Origin: an uncultured Coriobacteriia bacterium
GTDB lineage: Bacteria; Actinomycetota; Coriobacteriia; Anaerosomatales; Anaerosomataceae
Length of the DNA: 44,058 nucleotides
Direction of reading: 5' to 3'
Assembly (NCBI GenBank): GCA_927439865.1
Contig: CAKMKD010000062.1
Span: 1 to 44,058, forward strand
Positions within the stretch are counted from its first letter, which is position 1. Each line of letters begins with the position of its first letter. Made by a program: the position numbers and the translations under genes. Below the pieces are notes generated by a model. It was not told the origin of the DNA and did not search any database. It saw only the letters and a program-made list of their open reading frames with translations. Of this stretch, positions 37,531-44,058 are shown piece after piece.

Positions 37531-40218
37531 CTAGTCGGGCCGTGCCACAGCGAGGATTGCGAGGTCATCGCGAAGGTGGCCGCGGGCGAACGTCATCACG
37601 TTTCTCACGACTCTTTCGGCGAGTTCCTGGGGTGAGGAACGCTCAACCAGGCCCAGGTCGGCGAAGAGGCGGGCCTCGCCGTACAGAGCGTCATCCCGCC
37701 GCGCCTCTGTGAGACCGTCGGTGTAGAGGAAGAGGATCTCGCGCTGACCGAGGCAGGTTGTCGACTCACCGAATTCCATGTCGGCGAAGGCGCCCAGAAC
37801 CGGACCTGTGGGCTCAAGAATCGAAACCGCAGCGTCTTGCCTCAGGATTGCGGACCTTGTGTGCCCGGCACTCGCGAATGACAGTGAGCCATCTTCGCGG
37901 TCCAGAACGCCGAAGAAGACGGTTGCAAACGCTTCGGCAGACGTCGCTCTCTCGACGAGATCGTTCGAAAGCCTCAGCACCTCAGCGGGTGACCTATCGT
38001 TCTCAAACGCATAGGCGCGGATGGTATTCCTCACCAGCGAGGTAAGCACGGCCGCTGCCAGTCCCTTGCCCGCAATATCGCCGATGATGATGCCCACGCG
38101 CTGCGAATCAAGCTCGAACAGGTCGTAGAAGTCACCGCCAACGAGGGTGGATTCGGTCGCCGAGTGGTAGTACGCCTCGAACTCGATCCCCGGCAGGCTG
38201 TCCGGTAGCGTCAACAACGCCTGCTGCAGGGTTTCGGCAATACGATGCTCAGACTCGTACAACCTCGCGTTCTCGTAGCCCAGCGACACCATTGAGCCGA
38301 GCTTGCGGCTGAAGTCGATCTCGGCGTCATCGAATCGGGTGACCGCCGAGGAGCTGTAGAAGTGCGCGCAGCCGATGACCTCGGTCCTTACCATGAGCGG
38401 AACCGACAGCACGGACTTGAGCGCATGCCGTGTCACAAAAGCAGCGTAGATCCCGTTGTCTCCCGGCATGAAGTCGGCCGCGATCGGCATCCCCCGCTCG
38501 GCGGCGAGCGCACCGTTGGACGCATCCTCATTGCTCAGGTGCATCCCAACCATCTCAGATGAAAAGCCGTGCTGGTAACGTACGACCCATTCGTCGGCTT
38601 CGAGAATCTCGATTGCGGCCGCTTCGCACTCCAGTGCCTCCACCCCGGTGTCAAGCGCGCTCTGCATGACGCGGTCGATATCGAGTGTTGAATGAACCAC
38701 CTTGTTCGCGACATTGAGAGCTTCACTCAACCGGGCGGTCTCCATGGTTCGGTCGAGCAACTTCGAGTTCTCGATCGCCTGAGCCAGAATGCCGCCGATG
38801 GACCTGAAGAGTGCGAGCTCATCCGGTGAGATCGACTCGTCACGCTCGAAGACGAAGGAGCATGCCCCGACTACTCCCTCGCTCGATGCGAGAGGGATGG
38901 CGATGTTCTGCGTGGCGGCCAGGACGGCCTTTGGAAGCATCCCACGATGCGGCTCGATGATCGGCGCTTCTGCGCTCGTTACGATGCGTCCCCACAGGAC
39001 CGCCCGGGAGATGAGCGCCGGGCTACTCTCATCGACCACCAACTCGCGAGTCTCCTGTTGGTAGGTGCTGTCCAGGCCCCAGCCAGCGAGAAGCGTGAGG
39101 TGTCGCGAGGATTCATCGTACAAGTACACCGTGCCGAGTCTGATGTCCATCGCTTCCACCATTGCAGCGAGCACGCGATCGGCGACCTTGGTCAGAGATA
39201 GACTCGAGGTGGCAGCCACGGTGACCTCATTCAGGAGCACCGTTCGCGCGAGCTCTCGCGTACCGAGCTGCTGCGCTTCCACGACATCCGCATAGAGGCC
39301 CGCGCTTTGCATGGCCGTCGCGCTCTGAATCGCGAGCAATTGAAACGCATTGCGCTCCTCGTCAGTCGGATGCCGATCAGAGCGGTCGAGTCCGATAAGC
39401 ACTGCGCCACGACCGCTTCCAGCATCCATAGGGGCGACGAATGCGCTCTCCAATCCCCTCAGCTCGAGGGCGTCGAAGAGCGAGCCCGGGGAGTTCTCGA
39501 CCCCGCTTGCAGGCCAGGCAACTTCGAGGCCGGCGACCTCGCTGGGCGTCACCAACAACCGCGATAGGCGTCTCGGCAGCCCGTCGGAGGCGAGTACGCG
39601 GTAATCGGTCTCAGACTCGTCGCGAAACAGCAGTACGGCGGCTGGCAGGCCCAGCAAGAGGCTCGTGTACTCCACTGTCTGCGCGGCGATGATGTCAAGG
39701 TCGAGAACGGAACTCAATGCGACCCCGAGGTGCACTATCGTCTCAAGGTTCGCACGTGCCTCGGCAGCCTGAATGCGCGAGGTCGCGTTGTCGATGCCGT
39801 CGCTGGCCTGCTGTATCGCTGCGGCGAGCACGTGCCGTTGCGCGTCGTCCAGTAGCAAGGCGCCTTCAGCGCGGTCGATGACCACGCAGTAGAGCGCATC
39901 GCCTGTCGAATGCAGCACTGCAACGAGGCCGCGCCGAAAGCCGAGGAGGCGCAGCGGCCCCTGCACTTCCGCAGACTCGTCGATATCGTCAATGTCGGCG
40001 ACGATGGAGCCCCCGGCAAGCAGACCGGGCAGTGCCGAGATGGACGGTGATTGAAGCACCGCACCGACGGGGCACGCGTCCACTCCGGTGGATGCGACGA
40101 TTTCGAGCGTGTCGCGCCGAATCAGGAGCACCGTGAGGCGAGTGCCGGGAACGAGGGTCGAGACGATCTCGGAGAGCGGCCCGACAGCGACGAGCACGGG
40201 CTCCAGGCAATCGGACAT
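37531..40218 (-). CDS. Multi-GAF PP2C (SpoIIE-type) phosphatase
   Basis: Apparently three GAF-like segments then ESTLVGGDFYDLFELDSQRVGIIIGDIAGKGLAAAVLTSLVRNTIRAYA...LYTDGLTEAR...HLRDDLAILAV. ATG 40218 or 40254. Confidence 0.9.
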   Translation of the reverse strand: MSDCLEPVLVAVGPLSEIVSTLVPGTRLTVLLIRRDTLEIVASTGVDACPVGAVLQSPSISALPGLLAGGSIVADIDDIDESAEVQGPLRLLGFRRGLVAVLHSTGDALYCVVIDRAEGALLLDDAQRHVLAAAIQQASDGIDNATSRIQAAEARANLETIVHLGVALSSVLDLDIIAAQTVEYTSLLLGLPAAVLLFRDESETDYRVLASDGLPRRLSRLLVTPSEVAGLEVAWPASGVENSPGSLFDALELRGLESAFVAPMDAGSGRGAVLIGLDRSDRHPTDEERNAFQLLAIQSATAMQSAGLYADVVEAQQLGTRELARTVLLNEVTVAATSSLSLTKVADRVLAAMVEAMDIRLGTVYLYDESSRHLTLLAGWGLDSTYQQETRELVVDESSPALISRAVLWGRIVTSAEAPIIEPHRGMLPKAVLAATQNIAIPLASSEGVVGACSFVFERDESISPDELALFRSIGGILAQAIENSKLLDRTMETARLSEALNVANKVVHSTLDIDRVMQSALDTGVEALECEAAAIEILEADEWVVRYQHGFSSEMVGMHLSNEDASNGALAAERGMPIAADFMPGDNGIYAAFVTRHALKSVLSVPLMVRTEVIGCAHFYSSSAVTRFDDAEIDFSRKLGSMVSLGYENARLYESEHRIAETLQQALLTLPDSLPGIEFEAYYHSATESTLVGGDFYDLFELDSQRVGIIIGDIAGKGLAAAVLTSLVRNTIRAYAFENDRSPAEVLRLSNDLVERATSAEAFATVFFGVLDREDGSLSFASAGHTRSAILRQDAAVSILEPTGPVLGAFADMEFGESTTCLGQREILFLYTDGLTEARRDDALYGEARLFADLGLVERSSPQELAERVVRNVMTFARGHLRDDLAILAVARPD

Positions 40219-40274
40219 CGTGCTCGATGGATCCCGTTGCGCGTCCACAGCCACCGAGCTCCCCTCAACGGCCC

Positions 40275-41684
40275 TCAGGTGGTGGAGCCGAAATCGGAAT
40301 CCGCGAAGACACTCCCTATCCGGAATCCTTCGGACGTAATGTCAAACTGACGAATTCGCGGATCGTGGTGACTGGCACGCGTCTTCACGATGGCGATCGC
40401 TCGCTTGATCTCGGACTCCTGACGCACGTAGTGGATCAGCACGATATTGTCGGACATGTGGCTGATCCCGAACTCCGTGGTGACGCTCGTCGCAAAAAGA
40501 TTGTTCATCTCATGCGTCATATAGGTCGAGATACCCTTGGTAGACATCGTCTGGACGAGCGAGTAGATGAAATCTCGGAATCGGCGAACATCCGGCTCCG
40601 ACGACACGAGGTCGCTGAGGCTGTCGATCATCACGCGCTCCGCGCCACTCTCAAAAGCCATGTCAGTAATTGTGCTTACGAACTCATCAATGTAGATGTC
40701 GACCGGGGAAACGTAGTAGAGCTCCAGCATGCCGTCATCCACGGCCTTCTGCATATCCCATCCAAAGCCCGAGACGATCCGATCAAGCTGCGTCGGATTC
40801 TCCTCCATCGTGGCGATAAGACCCTTGTGACCCATCTCGATGCCCTTGAAGATGAAGTGCAGCCCAAGAAGGGTCTTGCCGCTGCCAGGAGGTCCGAACA
40901 CGATTGTAGATGCGCCCTGCCAGAACCCATCGGCAACCATCTCGTCGAACACAGCAACGCCGGTCTTGTCGCGCTTGTTCACAAGCTCGTAGGAAACAGC
41001 GGCGCTCGGCGTTACGACACGCTGGAACACAGCAAGGCCCGAGCGGGTGATCTTGAAGGCGTGCTCACCGTTCAGGAACTTCGAGCCGCGTTCCTTGACC
41101 ACCCGTAGGTAGCGCACGTCCTTGACACCCACCTTCTGCAGCACGAGTTCGATGATGCCGTCGGCGATGGCGAACTCGGGCTGGGAGGCGATCTCATCCG
41201 ATGTGTACTCGCCAACGAGGAACGACGTTATCGCGAGCGATGACAGCGTGTTCATCAGCTTAGAGATGGCGGTTCGGAACTCCCCGGCCGAGGCAGAGAA
41301 GGCATGGAGTGCCTTGAAACTGTCGATGACCAAGAATGACGGATTGTGCTCCTTCACGAGTCGGATGATCTCGGCCACGCAGGCGTCAAGATCCTTCACG
41401 CGAAGGACTTCGCTCAGATCCTCGTAGATGACGGCATCGCCCACGAGCTCGGGCTTGAAGTAGTCGAACTCCTGCAAGTAGCGAAGCATCTTATCGAGTG
41501 GCTCTGAGACCGTTGCGATGTAAAGCGCTGGCCGCTCCGTGGACGCATTCGAGAACACGATCTTCTCGGCAAGAATCGTCTTCCCGGTGCCTGGCAGGCC
41601 CATGACGATGTTGATCGAATTGACCGGGAAGCCCCCGTCCAGAATCGAATCCAACACATCACTGCCGCTGCCGATCCTCTCCAT
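40275..41684 (-). CDS. Double-domain KaiC-like RecA-fold ATPase
   Basis: Walker A in both halves (GLPGTGKT, GPPGSGKT); Walker B FLVIDSF and VMIDSL. Confidence 0.9.
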   Translation of the reverse strand: MERIGSGSDVLDSILDGGFPVNSINIVMGLPGTGKTILAEKIVFSNASTERPALYIATVSEPLDKMLRYLQEFDYFKPELVGDAVIYEDLSEVLRVKDLDACVAEIIRLVKEHNPSFLVIDSFKALHAFSASAGEFRTAISKLMNTLSSLAITSFLVGEYTSDEIASQPEFAIADGIIELVLQKVGVKDVRYLRVVKERGSKFLNGEHAFKITRSGLAVFQRVVTPSAAVSYELVNKRDKTGVAVFDEMVADGFWQGASTIVFGPPGSGKTLLGLHFIFKGIEMGHKGLIATMEENPTQLDRIVSGFGWDMQKAVDDGMLELYYVSPVDIYIDEFVSTITDMAFESGAERVMIDSLSDLVSSEPDVRRFRDFIYSLVQTMSTKGISTYMTHEMNNLFATSVTTEFGISHMSDNIVLIHYVRQESEIKRAIAIVKTRASHHDPRIRQFDITSEGFRIGSVFADSDFGSTT

Positions 41685-42343
41685 CAGGCACTCCTCACGG
41701 TATCGTCGTTCAGGAGCGCCCGCACTGCTTCAATGAGGCGGGGATGCTCGATAGGTTTGAGCAGGAACGCGTCAGCTCCCGCTTGCAGAGCCCGGTCGCG
41801 GACGTCCAGCACACTGAATACCAGCACAGGAATATCCTTCGTAAGCGGATTGTTCTTGAGGCCCGAGCACACCTTGAGCCCACTCAGCCCGGGCAGAATG
41901 ACGTCGAGAATAATCAGATCAGGCTTCACGGTCTCGGCCGTTTCGACCGCACGCCGTCCGTCAAGCACGATATGGACGTCATACCCTTGTTTGTTCAGGA
42001 AGTACTGCTCGAGATCGGCCGTAATGGGATCCTTCTCGGCGACGAGAATGAGAATGGCGCCGTGGGATGCCGCCTTCTCGGCAACCATCCCGACCTTCTT
42101 GAGCTCTCGCTCGAGCAGTGCATGCGCGGGACCGGCCTGGATGCCGTCCTCGTCAATCTTGCGCTTCAGCCACGTGATCCGTCGGACATCGTCCTCGCTG
42201 TAGAGGCGGTGACCGCCTTGCGTGCGACTGGGCACGACCAACCCATACGCCTTCTCCCAATGACGCAGTGTGGTCTGCGGGACTCCAGTGACCTGTGCTA
42301 CCGCATGGATGCTGTAGACGCCGATTGCAGACTCATGATCCAT
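41684..42343 (-). CDS. MerR-type HTH fused to response-regulator receiver domain
   Basis: YSIHAVAQVTGVPQTTLRHWEKAYGLVVPSRTQGGHRLYSEDDV then ILILVAEKDPITADLEQYF...LIILDVILPGLSGLKV...FLLKPIEHPRL. ATG 42343 preferred. Confidence 0.9.
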   Translation of the reverse strand: MDHESAIGVYSIHAVAQVTGVPQTTLRHWEKAYGLVVPSRTQGGHRLYSEDDVRRITWLKRKIDEDGIQAGPAHALLERELKKVGMVAEKAASHGAILILVAEKDPITADLEQYFLNKQGYDVHIVLDGRRAVETAETVKPDLIILDVILPGLSGLKVCSGLKNNPLTKDIPVLVFSVLDVRDRALQAGADAFLLKPIEHPRLIEAVRALLNDDTVRSA

Positions 42344-42374
42344 GGCACGCTCCGAAACCTCTAAATGACCTAAT

Positions 42375-42403
42375 AGAAACTTCTGAAAGTCTAGCAGAAA
42401 CTT
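42375..42403 (-). promoter_or_regulatory. Candidate operator: direct repeats of AAGTTTCT upstream of the MerR-REC gene
   Basis: agaaactt at 42375-42382 and 42396-42403, 21 bp apart, about 32 nt upstream of the ATG. Confidence 0.45.
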
Positions 42404-42641
42404 TGAGTAGATGCTCGCAATCCAAGAAATCCCAGCTTGCGCAGGTAGTCCGCATGACAGGTTCTGTTCCATGGAGGGTCACATTCTAACAAGAATTGGG
42501 AAGTTCTGTCTAACTTTTGTGCCGTTTGTCAGCAATTACAGCCCGTCTGTCCCGCGCATTGCGATATCTCGCCTTAACCTGACCCTTTCCGGTGAGGGTG
42601 GGTAGGAAGTCCCTGTAGTCGAGAGGGAAGGAGGTGACGTC

Positions 42642-42788
42642 GTGCTTTGGACAATCGTTGGAATCCTGTTCGTACTTTGGCTTCTCGGATTCGGCTTCCA
42701 GATCGGTGGTAGTCTCATCCACCTGATTCTGGTCGTGGCTGCTGTCATGCTCGTCGTCCAGTTGGTGTCCCGTCGACGTAGCGTCTAG
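42642..42788 (+). CDS. Lmo0937-type small membrane protein (48 aa), not in ORF track
   Basis: AAGGAGG RBS then VLWTIVGILFVLWLLGFGFQIGGSLIHLILVVAAVMLVVQLVSRRRSV*. Confidence 0.85.
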   Translation: MLWTIVGILFVLWLLGFGFQIGGSLIHLILVVAAVMLVVQLVSRRRSV

Positions 42789-42814
42789 TTCTACGCACTT
42801 GAGAGGTGATACGA

Positions 42815-43105
42815 ATGCCGTACGTCGAACATGTTGAGACCACCGGAGATTCCAGTAACGGGTTATGGATGATCGTCGGTGTCGTGCTCGTCATTCTCTT
42901 CTTGCTGCTGATTGCGTCGTGGTTCGGAGTCTTCGGATCGCAAGTGCAGCAGGTGATGCCCTTCTACTCCGGGCCAAACAACAACGCGCCGATGATGCAG
43001 CAGAATGCACCCGGTGCTCCCGGAGCCCCTGGCGCCCCCGGCGCCCCCGGAGCGCCTGGCGCACCAGCGGCCGCACCCGCACCTAGTTCCCCCGCCACCC
43101 CATAA
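42815..43105 (+). CDS. Single-TM protein with (GAP)6 collagen-like tail
   Basis: TM GLWMIVGVVLVILFLLLIASWFGVF then NAPGAPGAPGAPGAPGAPGAPAAAPAPSSPATP. Confidence 0.8.
   Translation: MPYVEHVETTGDSSNGLWMIVGVVLVILFLLLIASWFGVFGSQVQQVMPFYSGPNNNAPMMQQNAPGAPGAPGAPGAPGAPGAPAAAPAPSSPATP
43013..43066 (+). repeat. In-frame 9-nt tandem repeat encoding (Gly-Ala-Pro)6
   Basis: GGTGCTCCC GGAGCCCCT GGCGCCCCC GGCGCCCCC GGAGCGCCT GGCGCACCA. Confidence 0.9.
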
Positions 43106-43127
43106 GTTCGCGATGTGGGTCGCTAGA

Positions 43128-43163
43128 GAGAGTCGCCGAGGTCCCCCCACCTCGGCGACTCTC
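43128..43163. terminator. Strong hairpin terminator
   Basis: gagagtcgccgaggt-cccccc-acctcggcgactctc, 15-bp perfect stem; no T tract. Confidence 0.7.
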
Positions 43164-43280
43164 GCAGTTCCGGGCGCTGCATTTTGACCGCGCGCACATC
43201 CCTGAGCGAATCGTGAGCGCCGTAGCACCGGGGTTCACGGCGCCCCATCTGCTTCAAGGGAGGATGGAGCGCTGCCACGT

Positions 43281-44058
43281 TCACCGATCAGTGTCGATGT
43301 CCCGGGCCGCTGGGCCGTACAAAATGTGGCCATGCCGATCAAAACGAGAGCCATGGCACGGACAATCGACGGTGCCCTCAGCGGTGTTCCACTTGGTCTC
43401 ACACCCCAGATGCGTGCACGTGTCACCGGCAACTGAGTCCTCGTGAGCCTTCTCGGCCCTCGAGGTGAGATGCCCCTCAAGGAATTCGCCGCCAACAGTC
43501 ACAGTCTCTTTGGCAAGCGAACCAAGTGAGGAGACACCCGGTACTCGCGCCGGCGACAGGATATCGATGAGCGCTCCGGAGCCTCCGGCAACCGCATCTG
43601 CGATCACCGAAGCCGCCACGACGCTCTTCGTGATGCCCCACCCTGCGAATCCGGCAGCCATGAACAGGCCTCGCCCGAGCGGAGCCTCTCCGATGTACGG
43701 GAAGCCATCGGGTGTCTCGTGATCATGAGCAGACCAGTGACGCAAAATCTCCACATCACCAACGACTCGCGATACCGAAGTCGCGAGTCTCGCGTAGGCG
43801 TCTCGCTCGTCCGCCTCCGAGCCGACCCGAACGCGCTCCCCGCCCGCTATCCACGTTCCGCCCGCGTCGTGCGTTGGCCGGAGCGTAATGGCCTCACCAC
43901 CGACCTGCATCCACATGCCATCGGGCAGGGGCTGACTCGGCACGAACTCGATCGCGTAGTGTGCGTACGGGAACAGGCGCGTGAAGAACCCGCCCGTATC
44001 GTACACGGGAAAGTGATCGGCCATGACCACAACGGGCGCACGGACGGAAGCTCCGTCG
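43281..44058 (-). CDS. FAD-dependent oxidoreductase with C-terminal Rieske domain (5' end outside window)
   Basis: APVVVMADHFPVYDTGGFF...; C-terminal CTHLGC...CPCHGSRFD Rieske ligands. Frame open to the window edge. Confidence 0.9.
   Translation of the reverse strand, partial: DGASVRAPVVVMADHFPVYDTGGFFTRLFPYAHYAIEFVPSQPLPDGMWMQVGGEAITLRPTHDAGGTWIAGGERVRVGSEADERDAYARLATSVSRVVGDVEILRHWSAHDHETPDGFPYIGEAPLGRGLFMAAGFAGWGITKSVVAASVIADAVAGGSGALIDILSPARVPGVSSLGSLAKETVTVGGEFLEGHLTSRAEKAHEDSVAGDTCTHLGCETKWNTAEGTVDCPCHGSRFDRHGHILYGPAARDIDTDR

Noticed and set aside
42806-43105. CRISPR-like or satellite repeat at the GAP repeat
   Set aside because: The 9-nt repeat is in frame and purely coding; no spacers.
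1-44058. Mobile element, prophage, toxin-antitoxin or defence island
   Set aside because: No transposase, integrase, phage structural gene, restriction/defence signature or tRNA-flanked boundary seen; the window looks like core chromosome.

Overview
High-GC bacterial chromosomal segment. Gene content and synteny (gcvH/garA/ftsR block, RsiG-like protein, IOR and phenylacetate-CoA ligase genes, pentaheme NrfA, KaiC-like ATPase) suggest an anaerobic or facultative member of the Actinobacteria/Coriobacteriia; this taxonomy is an inference. I see no transposon, phage, CRISPR array, rRNA or convincing tRNA. Most of the window is housekeeping: purine permeases and salvage, the glycine cleavage operon with LipM, cell-wall enzymes, GDP-mannose synthesis, CorA and MltG. 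Items most worth a second look: (1) a dif-like XerC/XerD site at ~3189-3216, exactly where coding polarity flips from + to a run of ~21 consecutive minus-strand genes; (2) a C-terminal relic of a second phenylacetate-CoA ligase at 4644-4790, absent from the ORF track; (3) an RsiG-like (c-di-GMP-dependent anti-sigma) protein, and in the same window a membrane protein with a degenerate GGDEF domain that keeps the RxxD I-site, next to an orphan type IV pilin; (4) a translationally coupled signalling operon of MerR-REC fusion, double-domain KaiC-like ATPase and triple-GAF/PP2C phosphatase, divergent from small membrane-protein genes and with repeated AAGTTTCT motifs between them; (5) an NrfA whose calcium-site Gln position reads Arg. 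All calls were made by eye from sequence and the supplied ORF translations; no searches were run.
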